Shown: positions 1 through 7,300 of the stretch, in pieces
Layout of the letters: the number at the start of each line of letters is the position of its first letter
How positions within the stretch are numbered: position 1 is the stretch's first letter
Assembly (NCBI RefSeq): GCF_017833525.1
Contig: NZ_JAFICD010000002.1
Span: 1,116,001 to 1,180,000 of the forward strand
Direction: 5' to 3'
Source of the DNA: Duganella sp. 1411
GTDB taxonomy: Bacteria; Pseudomonadota; Gammaproteobacteria; Burkholderiales; Burkholderiaceae_D
Length of the DNA stretch: 64,000 nt
Notes under the pieces: generated by a model
The model's input: the letters and a program-made list of their open reading frames with translations, nothing else
Databases searched by the model: none
What the model was told of the DNA's origin: nothing
Made by a program: the position numbers and the translations under genes

Positions 1-482
1 GCCACCATGCCGGAGTCGGCGGGCGTGTTGCCACGGATGGCGATGTCGAACTGCTCGCTCGTCAGGCTGACCGACTGATTGCTGATGTGAATGTTGATCT
101 TGACCTGCGGATACAGCCGCCGAAACGCGGCGATCAGCGGCAGCACCCGCCAGTGTGCGTAAGGCGTCGGCAGGCTGAATCGCAGCCGGCCGGTCGGCAC
201 CACCTGGGCGCCGGTCGCGCTTTGCTCCGCCTCCCGCAACAACGTCAGCGCGTTACGGCAACCGTCCACATAGCGCTCGCCGGCGTCGGTCAGCCGCATC
301 TTCCTGGTCGAGCGCACGAATATCTGCAGGCCCAAGCGCTTTTCGAGGCGCATGACGGCTTTGCTGACCGCCGCCGGCGAGATACCGGCGGAATTGGCGG
401 CCAAGGTAAAACTGCCCAGCTCCGCGACGCTTAACAGCAGCTCGATGCTGCCCAGCATGACGTCTTCAAACGCGCGTTGCAT
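1..482 (-). CDS. LysR-family transcriptional regulator, C-terminus cut by window edge
   Basis: About 160 residues of the N-terminal part are visible; the rest lies beyond base 1. The first 60 residues form the LysR winged helix-turn-helix (VAELGSFTLAANSAGISPAA, then KAVMRLEKRLGLQIFVRSTR), followed by the linker helix and the start of the periplasmic-binding-like effector domain (GRLRFSLPTPYAHWRVLPLI, IAIRGNTPADSGM). Members bind promoter DNA as tetramers and respond to a small ligand, which cannot be read here. Two starts are possible: ATG at 482, or ATG at 458 (MLGSIELL) with a weak GAAG upstream; the second resembles family starts more. It lies 12 bases after ribE on the same strand, but no link to riboflavin synthesis follows from that. 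Confidence 0.85.
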   Translation of the reverse strand, partial: MQRAFEDVMLGSIELLLSVAELGSFTLAANSAGISPAAVSKAVMRLEKRLGLQIFVRSTRKMRLTDAGERYVDGCRNALTLLREAEQSATGAQVVPTGRLRFSLPTPYAHWRVLPLIAAFRRLYPQVKINIHISNQSVSLTSEQFDIAIRGNTPADSGMV

Positions 483-494
483 GGCAGCGGCAGC

Positions 495-1133
495 TTAAGG
501 CATCGACGCCGCGCCCACCGAAACCATGCGCTCGACATAGCGGGCGATCAGGTCGATTTCCAGATTGACTTGCTTGCCCACGCTCAGGTGCTTCAAGGTC
601 GTCACGGCGATGGTGTGCGGAATCAGGTTGATCGAGAACTGGCACACCAGGTCGGCGCCGGTGCCGATGTCGGTCACGCGGTTGACCGTCAGCGACACGC
701 CGTTGACGACGATCGAGCCTTTGAAGGCCAGGAACTTGGCCAGGTGGTGCGGCGCCTCGACGACCAGCTCCCACGACTCGCCCACCGCCTCGAACTTGCG
801 CACCACGCCCAGGCCGTCGACGTGGCCGGTCACCAGGTGGCCGCCAAGACGTTCGCTCAAGGTCACGGCTTTTTCCAGATTTACTTCGGTCAGGGTGTCG
901 AGGCCGACGGTGCAGTTGAGGCTTTCGCGCGAGACGTCCACGCTGAAGTTGGTGTCGGTCTTTTCGATCACGGTCATGCAGGCGCCGTTGAGGGCGATCG
1001 AATCGCCCAGCGCGACGTCCGCCAGCGGCAAGCCGCCGGCGTTGACGTTGAGGCGCACGCCCGCGAACGAGCCGCCTTCCAAAGGTTTGACCGATTCAAT
1101 TTTGCCGACAGCGGCGACGATTCCAGTAAACAT
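495..1133 (-). CDS. ribE: riboflavin synthase, alpha subunit
   Basis: Cytoplasmic enzyme of the last step of riboflavin synthesis, dismutating two 6,7-dimethyl-8-ribityllumazines into riboflavin and the pyrimidinedione precursor. The 212-residue length is normal. It starts with the family hallmark MFTGIV and shows the two lumazine-binding repeats: N-terminal GDSIALNGACMTV and C-terminal GSIVVNGVSLTVNRV, with HLVTGHVDG between them. It lies 12 bases downstream of ribD on the same strand, so the two are probably co-transcribed. No FMN riboswitch is visible in the ribD leader. The rest of the pathway (ribBA, ribH) is not in the window. Confidence 0.95.
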   Translation of the reverse strand: MFTGIVAAVGKIESVKPLEGGSFAGVRLNVNAGGLPLADVALGDSIALNGACMTVIEKTDTNFSVDVSRESLNCTVGLDTLTEVNLEKAVTLSERLGGHLVTGHVDGLGVVRKFEAVGESWELVVEAPHHLAKFLAFKGSIVVNGVSLTVNRVTDIGTGADLVCQFSINLIPHTIAVTTLKHLSVGKQVNLEIDLIARYVERMVSVGAASMP

Positions 1134-1145
1134 GTGAGTGCAATC

Positions 1146-2243
1146 TTAAAGATGGGTGAATCTTGCAAGGATACGCAAATCGGCGCCGATCTGCTTAACC
1201 TCGTGAAATTTCAGGCGGCGCTGCAGCGACAAATCGGTCAGCGCCGGCAACGCGAACATGCCCTGGGCGTCGCCGATCAAGCTTGGCGCCAGGTACAGCA
1301 GCAGCTCGTCGACGCAGCCCTCGCGGATCAGCGAGCCGTTGAGCTTGCCGCCCGCCTCGACGTGCAGCTCGTTGATCTGGCGCCGGCCCAGCTCGCGCAT
1401 CAGCTCCGGCAGGTCCACCTTGCCGGCGGCGTTGGGCAGCAGGATGACTTCGGCGCCGGCCTCGCGCAGTGCCGCCTCCTTGTCCGGATCGGCGACCGCC
1501 GCCACGATCCACGTGCCGCCGCCTTCCAATATCTTGGCGTCCAGGCTGATCTCAAGCTTGCTGTCGACCACGATGCGGCGCGGCTGGCGCGGCGTCTCGA
1601 CCGCCCGCACCGTCAGCTGCGGATCGTCGGCCTTGACGGTGCCGATCCCGGTCAGGATGGCACAGGCGCGCGCGCGCCAGGCGTGACCGTCGGCGCGCGC
1701 CTCCGGCCCGGTGATCCACTGGCTAGTGCCGTTGTGCAGCGCCGTCATGCCGTCCAGGCTGGCGGCGGTCTTCATACGAACCCACGGCAGGCCGCGCGTC
1801 ATGCGCGAGAAGAAACCGATGTTCAATTCATAAGCTTGCTCGGCGAGCAGGCCGGTGCTGGTCTCGATGCCGGCCGCGCGCAGCTTGGCCAGGCCCTGCC
1901 CGGCGACCAGTGGATTGGGGTCCTCCATGGCCGCCACCACGCGGCCGAGGCCGGCGTGCACGAGCGCGTCCGAGCATGGCGGCGTTCGGCCGAAGTGGTT
2001 GCACGGCTCCAAGGTGACGTAGGCGGTGGCGCCGCGCACGTCGTGGCCGCGCGCCTGCGCAGCCTTGAGCGCCTGGATTTCGGCGTGGTCGCCGCCGGCC
2101 TGTTGCGTAACGCCGGCCCCGATGACCTGGCCGTCGCGCACGATCACGCAGCCGATGTGCGGATTGGGCGACGTCGTATAGAGCCCCTTCGCGGCCCACT
2201 CCAGCGCCAGCGTCATGCCTTCGAGATCGTTGCTGATGTTCAC
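1146..2243 (-). CDS. ribD: bifunctional diaminohydroxyphosphoribosylaminopyrimidine deaminase / 5-amino-6-(5-phosphoribosylamino)uracil reductase
   Basis: Catalyses steps 2 and 3 of riboflavin synthesis. Residues 1-145 are a zinc cytidine-deaminase domain with H53-A-E55 and the cysteines C81 and C90 of PCNHFGRTPPC. Residues 150-365 are the NADPH-dependent reductase (RMKTAASLDG, TGIGTVKADDPQLTVR). I chose the GTG at 2243 because AAGGA lies just upstream and the longer reading needs a TTG at 2276 with no ribosome site; ATG at 2216 is a further option. The length (365 residues) fits the family. It is the first gene of the ribD-ribE pair. No frameshift or missing active-site residue is seen. Confidence 0.94.
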   Translation of the reverse strand: MNISNDLEGMTLALEWAAKGLYTTSPNPHIGCVIVRDGQVIGAGVTQQAGGDHAEIQALKAAQARGHDVRGATAYVTLEPCNHFGRTPPCSDALVHAGLGRVVAAMEDPNPLVAGQGLAKLRAAGIETSTGLLAEQAYELNIGFFSRMTRGLPWVRMKTAASLDGMTALHNGTSQWITGPEARADGHAWRARACAILTGIGTVKADDPQLTVRAVETPRQPRRIVVDSKLEISLDAKILEGGGTWIVAAVADPDKEAALREAGAEVILLPNAAGKVDLPELMRELGRRQINELHVEAGGKLNGSLIREGCVDELLLYLAPSLIGDAQGMFALPALTDLSLQRRLKFHEVKQIGADLRILARFTHL

Positions 2244-2305
2244 GTTGTCCTTAATCGTTGAGTACGCCGGCCGCAAGCGCAGCCAGCGTCATTATAAGCA
2301 AATTG

Positions 2306-2350
2306 ATATTCGGTCGTTCCAACATGCCCAAACCGTCCAAGACCGAATAT
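2306..2350. repeat. 10-bp inverted repeat in the AT-rich ribD/2.6-kb intergenic region
   Basis: The 369 bases between ribD and the next gene hold no convincing gene. Within them ATATTCGGTC (2306-2315) is repeated as its exact inverse GACCGAATAT (2341-2350), 25 bases apart. There is no T-run, so it does not look like an intrinsic terminator. It lies between divergent genes and could be an operator or a leader hairpin of ribD; nothing in the sequence decides between these. Confidence 0.4.
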
Positions 2351-2612
2351 TGACATCGCACTCAATTCAAATATTGTTGCCTTGATGTTTATTCTGAAAC
2401 GCTCGGGGTTTTCGCCCAAATTTCTCCCGAGAGCTTCTTCCGGCACTCTCCGTCGACGCTCAGGTTCGTGACAATTGAATAGATTCCAGTTATCAAATTT
2501 TCATACAATCATAATTTGCGCACGAAGAAATAGCCGGCACACCATTCGCTGCACGCCTATCGACTCCCACTAAAACTGCACCACCCATGTTTTTTGAAGC
2601 TAAGGACCAACA

Positions 2613-2933
2613 GTGGACAACGACCATTCACCTCTGCCTTATCGTGAAATTTTTCAAGATCTGGTGGTCGATTATCTAATAGCAAAAGGTGTACGGCCAG
2701 AATGCCCAAGTTGTGGTCATGGCCTTAACGAAATTCACGTACGTGCCAATCGGAGTGTGACGGTAGTATCTATGCCTGGCATTGATACCTCAGACCGAGG
2801 CACAGCATTGATGAATCCGCACAGTGGTAGTTTGGTGATAATTTGCGAGTGTGAGAATTGCGGGCATTTTCGACACTTCTCCTATCCTAGGATTTTGGCA
2901 TGGGTGGCTGAAAGGAAGGCAACCCGTGAGTAA
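2613..2933 (+). CDS. small zinc-ribbon-like protein of unknown function
   Basis: A 106-residue protein from a GTG start, not recognised. It carries two CxxC knuckles, C31-P-S-C34 followed by GH and C80-E-N-C83 followed by GH, about 46 residues apart, the spacing of a rubredoxin/zinc-ribbon fold that would bind one metal ion. The parallel CxxCGH ends support a structural metal site. There is no signal peptide or membrane segment. The gene is clearly more AT-rich than its neighbours, suggesting transfer or weak selection. Its stop overlaps the start of the next gene (GTGAGTAA), so the two are translationally coupled and probably work together. Confidence 0.7.
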   Translation: MDNDHSPLPYREIFQDLVVDYLIAKGVRPECPSCGHGLNEIHVRANRSVTVVSMPGIDTSDRGTALMNPHSGSLVIICECENCGHFRHFSYPRILAWVAERKATRE

Positions 2934-3237
2934 CGTCTCCAAAGGCCCGTGGGCTACAAAAAAGGATGACCGCACTCCGATTGACGGTGGCGGGCAACCG
3001 CCCTATGATGGGGATATGGAAAAACGCGTCGAAAAACTGGAAGCCGACCTTACCGCCATCAAAATCGATATAGCGGTGATTAAGGCCAATGGTGCTACCA
3101 AGGCCGACGTCGCGGAACTGAAAGGTGCCACCAAAGCCGACATCGCGGAGGCAAAAGCTGCAATTATCATGTGGGTGGTCGGCGCGATCTTCATTGCGCA
3201 GTTGCTGCCCTCACTCCTCAAGATGTTCGTCAAGTAA
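2926..3237 (+). CDS. small coiled-coil protein with C-terminal membrane anchor
   Basis: A 103-residue protein. The GTG start at 2926 is preceded by a strong AGGAAGG seven bases upstream and overlaps the stop of the zinc-ribbon gene by eight bases; a longer frame to 2851 has no such support. Order: polar N-terminus to residue 27, a heptad-like helix (MEKRVEKLEADLTAIKIDI) continuing through two degenerate TKAD(V/I)AE repeats, then a hydrophobic C-terminal helix (AIIMWVVGAIFIAQLLPSLL). This is the layout of small tail-anchored coiled-coil proteins often found near phage or plasmid genes. Function unknown. A terminator follows seven bases later. Confidence 0.72.
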   Translation: MSNVSKGPWATKKDDRTPIDGGGQPPYDGDMEKRVEKLEADLTAIKIDIAVIKANGATKADVAELKGATKADIAEAKAAIIMWVVGAIFIAQLLPSLLKMFVK

Positions 3238-3243
3238 ACGATG

Positions 3244-3267
3244 AGCCCGCTTAGCGCGGGCTTTTTT
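3244..3267 (+). terminator. intrinsic terminator of the 2.6-3.2 kb gene pair
   Basis: AGCCCGC, a five-base loop and GCGGGCT form a 7-bp GC-rich stem running straight into six T residues, seven bases after the stop codon at 3237. A classic rho-independent terminator. Confidence 0.9.
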
Positions 3268-3322
3268 ACGTCCGCACAATGCGTCTAAGTGCTCGTCGGC
3301 GATCTATTCGAGGGGTTCCCGT

Positions 3323-3508
3323 TCAGCCGCGCCCCCGCGCCGCCAGAGCTTGCATCTGGCCGAGGTCGGGATATTTCGCCGGACAATCCACCGCAAGTGG
3401 AGCTGCGTCGGCGGGCACCATCAGAGCCAGCAGCAACACGCCACCGCGCAATCCAGAAACTATCGAAGATGTTCGACCCCATGGGCCCCGGCTACACGTC
3501 CATCCCAC
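3323..3508 (-). CDS. possible small exported protein downstream of fimT (doubtful)
   Basis: The stretch 3268-3532 has no clear gene. The best candidate is this 61-residue frame from a GTG, 24 bases after the fimT stop on the same strand. It has a hydrophobic core (GGVLLLALMVPADAAPLA) that could be a signal peptide ending near ADA-A, followed by about 25 residues with a single cysteine. No ribosome-binding site is evident and other frames are open over the same bases, so this may be non-coding 3' sequence of the pilin operon. Confidence 0.2.
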   Translation of the reverse strand: MGWTCSRGPWGRTSSIVSGLRGGVLLLALMVPADAAPLAVDCPAKYPDLGQMQALAARGRG

Positions 3509-3532
3509 GTCGGTGAACCCATGCCGCTGCCA

Positions 3533-4084
3533 TCAATCATTAACGCCGCCGCAATTGGCGGAATCGACGGCCGGGTCGCACACGCGCAGCCGGCCCAGCA
3601 TGTTGATTTTAATGTTGCGTGCGTCGTTGCCGCGCGCCAGCGACAACGTGCCCCAGCGCGCGGCCAGGCTGTTGCTTGCACTGCAGCTGCGTCCCGCGCC
3701 GTTATAGGCCAGGTAAAGCGGCGTCGCACCGGATGAAAAGGCGGAGACCAGCGTCATCCCCTCCGGCAGCGGCCCGTGCTGGAATAGGCGCTGTTCGCCG
3801 GCGTCTGGCCGGCGGTTGCCGTTGTCATCGACGAATACCACCCAGCCTTTCGCCCAGTCCGTACCGCTCGCCTCCAGTGGCCCCAGCATGACAGGACCGC
3901 CGCGCGCGATCGCATGCGAGCGGGTCAGGTCGATGGCGGCTACCAGATCGTTGGTCGCGACCCGCAGTTGCTGCCGCCGCATCACGTCTTGATAAGCGGG
4001 CGCGGCGGCGCCAAGCAGTATGCCGGCCAGCACCAGCACCACCATCAGTTCCACCAGCGAGACTCCGGCGTCTTTCCTTTCCAT
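3533..4084 (-). CDS. fimT: FimT/GspH-type minor pilin
   Basis: A 183-residue type IV prepilin. The start at ATG 4084 follows GGGGGAG; the longer frame has no such support. A short leader MERKDAG is cut before VSLVELMVVLVLAGILLGAA, the PilD-processed N-methylated hydrophobic helix with the conserved Glu5. The rest is the GspH/FimT beta domain, with cysteines in GRSCSAS, RVCDPA and NCGG. FimT-like minor pilins join the assembly-initiating tip complex and in some species bind DNA for uptake. It is the last gene of the pilV-pilW-pilX-pilY1-pilE-fimT cluster, 11 bases after pilE. Confidence 0.88.
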   Translation of the reverse strand: MERKDAGVSLVELMVVLVLAGILLGAAAPAYQDVMRRQQLRVATNDLVAAIDLTRSHAIARGGPVMLGPLEASGTDWAKGWVVFVDDNGNRRPDAGEQRLFQHGPLPEGMTLVSAFSSGATPLYLAYNGAGRSCSASNSLAARWGTLSLARGNDARNIKINMLGRLRVCDPAVDSANCGGVND

Positions 4085-4095
4085 GGCTCCCCCGC

Positions 4096-4551
4096 TCAGC
4101 GCCAGCAATTGGCGCGCGTGCCGGTCGAGAGCCGTTCGCCGGTGCTGAGCAGCTTCATCTCCCGGCATTCGTCGTCGCGGAAGTTGACGTCCACCTTGGC
4201 GGTGCCGGCCGTGGCCACCAGTTGCACGCACTGCTCGATCGGCTCGTTGTCGCACGCTTTGCCTTCGATCTCATAGCCACTGGTCTGCGGGCGGCTACCG
4301 CTCCACCATTGGAACTGGCGCTCCTCAAAACCGGTCGAGCCGGAGGAAAACGCCAGATACGTGCCGTTCTGCGTGAAATAGCGTTCCTCCTGCAACATCA
4401 ATCTGAGCAGCATCGCCTGGGCCTCGTTGCGGCGGGCGCTGATCACATGCTGCTGCCAGGATGACATGGCGCTCCCCGCCAGCACGCCCAGTATGACCAT
4501 CGCGATCAACATTTCGATCAGGCTGGTACCTTTATGTCGGTTTCGGCTCAT
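4096..4551 (-). CDS. pilE: PilE-type minor pilin
   Basis: A 151-residue prepilin starting at ATG 4551, which overlaps the pilY1 stop as ATGA, so it is translationally coupled. The leader MSRNRHKG is followed by TSLIEMLIAMVILGVLAGSA, a type III signal with Glu5 and the N-terminal helix. The globular part has cysteines at KACDNEPIEQC and later ECREM and NCWR, consistent with a disulphide-closed D-region. The position behind pilY1 matches the minor pilin PilE of fimT-pilVWXY1-pilE clusters rather than a major pilin; the atypical G/T cleavage residue and short length also suit a minor subunit. Confidence 0.86.
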   Translation of the reverse strand: MSRNRHKGTSLIEMLIAMVILGVLAGSAMSSWQQHVISARRNEAQAMLLRLMLQEERYFTQNGTYLAFSSGSTGFEERQFQWWSGSRPQTSGYEIEGKACDNEPIEQCVQLVATAGTAKVDVNFRDDECREMKLLSTGERLSTGTRANCWR

Positions 4552-6656
4552 TTCGCCGCCCCATGGAGTTCGCGCCAGTTGCCCACCTCGCGCCAACTCA
4601 GGCGGCCGGCGCGCAACTGGACCTGGACGTGACCGGCGGCCACCATTCCTTGCGGCGTGAGGTCGGCGACGGCCAATTCCCTGTACAAGCGCGCGCGGCC
4701 AGTCGGATCGCGCGGCGTCCTGGTGGCAGTGACGGGCAGTAGCGACGGGGTCGCCCGATAACCATCGGATATCCGGCCGATGATCGCCTGCTCGATGGAG
4801 GCGGGCACCGGCAGTCGCGTGACCACGCTATCCCGCTCGGCCAGACCGGTCAGCACGTTGAGCGCATAAGTTCGCTTTCGCGCCTTGTCGCACGTGTCGG
4901 CACCAGGCAGCAGCGTGTTGAAGAACACCTCGCCGCCGGCCAGCACGCCGCTGTCGATGCTGCGCTCGCCGGTCGTAGCCGCCTGCAACAAGTCGACGTA
5001 CCAGCCCATGCTGTCGTATGCCATATTGGCGCCGCCGATGCTGAACGCCGGCATGCCGGCGTCGCCACCGAGAATGCGTTGCGTCAGCTGATTGCGGCTG
5101 GTGACGATATCGGCCGGAGTGTGCAGACTATCGCGGATCGCATAATAAGATTGCGGCGCGAAGCTGGCAGAGGTGCGGTCCGCCTTTTCGATCAGTTTGC
5201 CGGTGCCGAACAGCACCAGATAGCCGCCGCCATCGGCGTATGCCAGCAAGGGCTGCTGGGCGATCGGCTGGCGTTTGCCATCGACGTCGCGCGCGACAAA
5301 CAGCGGGGCGCCGCCCGCGCCGGGACCGACCGCGCCCACCCACGGCGCGCCGCCGGTGAAGTCGAAGCGCCATAAGTTTCCCTGCAGGTCGCCAGCGTAG
5401 CCGTAACGTAGCGCGCCGGCACGGTCCGTCACCAGCACCGGGGCGTTGAGCGCGTTGGCCAGCGTGGCATCGGCGATCGGCGTGATCAACCGGTAATAGT
5501 TGACGTTGAGTTGCCAGGGCGCGTCGCGCGGTTTGTCGACGGCCAGCAGGAACAAGGCGCCCTTGCCCGTCGGGCTGGCGTGGCCGTCCGCCGCGTAGTT
5601 ATTCAATCCGCTGGCGACGACCGCGAAATGACGGTAGACCGGCACGCCCGCGGCAGTCCGCGTGCGCAGCTTGGCGATCTGCGGCCGCGTGGTGACGTTG
5701 CCCATCATCGCGTCGTCGCGGTCGGTGAATTCCCACAGCACGCCACCTCCGTCGGAGAAGCGCGTGGGGTCGGTGACGTCCAGCGCGAAAACGCCTTGCG
5801 CGCCGCCGCCCATGCCGGAGATTAAGACCGTTTTGCCGGCACCGGAAATCATCGCCTCGCCAGCGCTGGCGGGGCCGTCGACGTAGGCTCGGTGGCTGTA
5901 GTCGGGATCGGCCAGGCGGTTCAGCGAGGAGAACAGCGCGTTCGGTACGTAGGCGAACAGTTCCGCGCCATCGGCGGCGTTGAAGGCGTGCAGCATGCCG
6001 TCGTTGGCGCCGATATAAATGACGCCGGGCCGCGCTACCGACGGCTCCACGTAGACGGGCGTGCTGTGGATGGAGTCGCCCAGCACGCCGCCGCGCGCGC
6101 GGAACAGTTTGCCTTCCTGGGTGCGGTCGCCGCGCAGGAAGGCCAGCCGTTGCTCGCCCAGCGCATCGGGGATCGTCGACGAAGGGGCTTGGTCCAGTTG
6201 CAGGCGTTGCTCGGCCGATAAGGCGTTCCATTCGAATGGGATCATGTCGAGCGTGCCGTCCGGCTGGACGATGGCGGTGAAGATTTTGCGGGCGGCTGGC
6301 GCCGGGCTCGGCGCGTTTGTGGCGTCGCCGGTCAGGCGGACGCCGGCGTCCCAGGCGGCCGTTGGTGTGGACGGCAAGCCCGCGGCGCCGGGCAGTAAGG
6401 TGTAGCGGGAAAAGTGTCCGCTCCAGTCGGTCGGGTTGGTGCTGGCCTGGAACAGGTCGCCGGCGCTGGCACTCGCGGGCGGCGGTGCCGGATGCAATAG
6501 AGAGGCGCCTTCGAATTCGGCGGCGACGGTTCGCGGGTTGGCGGCGCGGCAGGCGGCTGTTAGCGGTTCGCTGGCGATGTCGAGGCTTGGGGGCGCGGCT
6601 TGTGCGGCTGCGGCTATTATCATCGCCGCTGGAATCAACAGGTGTTTGATTTGCAT
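4548..6656 (-). CDS. pilY1: PilY1-type pilus tip adhesin, short form
   Basis: A 702-residue exported protein with a signal peptide (MQIKHLLIPAAMIIAAAAQA) and an AAGGAG ribosome site. From about residue 180 it matches the PilY1/PilC C-terminal beta-propeller (GDSIHSTPVYVEPS, YIGANDGMLHAFNAADG, ISGMGGGAQGVFALDVTDP). PilY1 sits at the pilus tip and acts in pilus extension, adhesion and, in Pseudomonas, surface sensing. Most PilY1 proteins are well over 1000 residues with an N-terminal von Willebrand A-like domain; here only about 180 residues precede the propeller and no VWA motif is seen, so this is a reduced form. It overlaps pilE by four bases. Confidence 0.9.
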   Translation of the reverse strand: MQIKHLLIPAAMIIAAAAQAAPPSLDIASEPLTAACRAANPRTVAAEFEGASLLHPAPPPASASAGDLFQASTNPTDWSGHFSRYTLLPGAAGLPSTPTAAWDAGVRLTGDATNAPSPAPAARKIFTAIVQPDGTLDMIPFEWNALSAEQRLQLDQAPSSTIPDALGEQRLAFLRGDRTQEGKLFRARGGVLGDSIHSTPVYVEPSVARPGVIYIGANDGMLHAFNAADGAELFAYVPNALFSSLNRLADPDYSHRAYVDGPASAGEAMISGAGKTVLISGMGGGAQGVFALDVTDPTRFSDGGGVLWEFTDRDDAMMGNVTTRPQIAKLRTRTAAGVPVYRHFAVVASGLNNYAADGHASPTGKGALFLLAVDKPRDAPWQLNVNYYRLITPIADATLANALNAPVLVTDRAGALRYGYAGDLQGNLWRFDFTGGAPWVGAVGPGAGGAPLFVARDVDGKRQPIAQQPLLAYADGGGYLVLFGTGKLIEKADRTSASFAPQSYYAIRDSLHTPADIVTSRNQLTQRILGGDAGMPAFSIGGANMAYDSMGWYVDLLQAATTGERSIDSGVLAGGEVFFNTLLPGADTCDKARKRTYALNVLTGLAERDSVVTRLPVPASIEQAIIGRISDGYRATPSLLPVTATRTPRDPTGRARLYRELAVADLTPQGMVAAGHVQVQLRAGRLSWREVGNWRELHGAAK

Positions 6657-6693
6657 GCGTTCTCCTTGCCCGCTAGGGCCGTCGGCGGCGCCT

Positions 6694-6723
6694 GGCGGAT
6701 TACGCTGCGCTAATCCGCCCTAC
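6694..6723 (-). repeat. REP palindrome inside the pilin operon
   Basis: A GTAG-headed palindrome of 30 bases (GTAG at the 3' end in + orientation; arms GGCGGATTA and TAATCCGCC). The bases before it (6680-6693) match the linker of the REP pair at 29041-29060, so this is half of a former pair. It fills the 117-base gap between pilX and pilY1, the only sizeable gap in that cluster. Confidence 0.85.
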
Positions 6724-6773
6724 GTGGTTTAGATTGATTTTGGTTTTCGTGCCGTTTTCGTGCGTTTCCTTTG

Positions 6774-7298
6774 TTACTCGGGCTTGCTGTATATGCTTTG
6801 CAGGACCACTTGCGTCGCGCGCTTGGCGCCGAAGCCGATGACCGTCACCCGGTAGCAATAGCTGGGCGCGGCGCCGGCCGAGGCGTCCTCCCCCGGCTGG
6901 TGGCATTCGGTGCGTTCGATCAGGTAGCGCGGCTTCTTGAACGGCAGGAAGCCTTGCCCGGTCTGCATCGCCGCGCCGGTTGCGGCGCCGTACTCGGTCG
7001 TGCAGGCGCCACCGTCCGCGGCGCCGGATAGGTCGACACGCTGCCACACGGGCGCCTCGCCGCACGCCTCGTCGACGACCTTTGCCGTCCCTTGCTGAAT
7101 GTCGCGCTCCGCATCCGCCAACGCATCCTCCGCCGCTTGAAACGCCACGTCCCGATCGCGCTCGCCACGCGCCGCCTTTTCGCCCTGCAAACTCAGTTGC
7201 GCCGCCGAGACGCCAAGCAACATCACCAGTATCAGCATCAGCAGGCATACCAACAGCGCCACGCCGCGTTCGCGCCCCACCCCGCACCGCGCCGCCAC
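6774..7298 (-). CDS. pilX: PilX-type minor pilin
   Basis: A 174-residue membrane-anchored protein. The GTG at 7298 lies two bases after the pilW stop with GGAG upstream and is preferred to the longer frame that overlaps pilW. A basic N-terminus (RERG) precedes the hydrophobic helix VALLVCLLMLILVMLLGVSA, then the PilX signature AFQAAEDALADAERD. It lacks the Glu5 of canonical prepilins, as PilX/GspK-like subunits do. PilX belongs to the minor-pilin tip complex with PilV, PilW, PilE and PilY1 that primes pilus assembly. Cysteines in DEACGEAP, GACTTEY and TECHQP may form disulphides. Confidence 0.85.
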   Translation of the reverse strand: MAARCGVGRERGVALLVCLLMLILVMLLGVSAAQLSLQGEKAARGERDRDVAFQAAEDALADAERDIQQGTAKVVDEACGEAPVWQRVDLSGAADGGACTTEYGAATGAAMQTGQGFLPFKKPRYLIERTECHQPGEDASAGAAPSYCYRVTVIGFGAKRATQVVLQSIYSKPE

Positions 7299-7300
7299 GC

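Noticed and set aside
477..2261. 594-residue open frame opposite ribE and ribD
   Set aside because: It covers two clear riboflavin genes on the other strand and has shadow composition.
2240..2446. 68-residue minus-strand frame upstream of ribD
   Set aside because: No ribosome site, no recognisable pattern and AT-rich non-coding composition.
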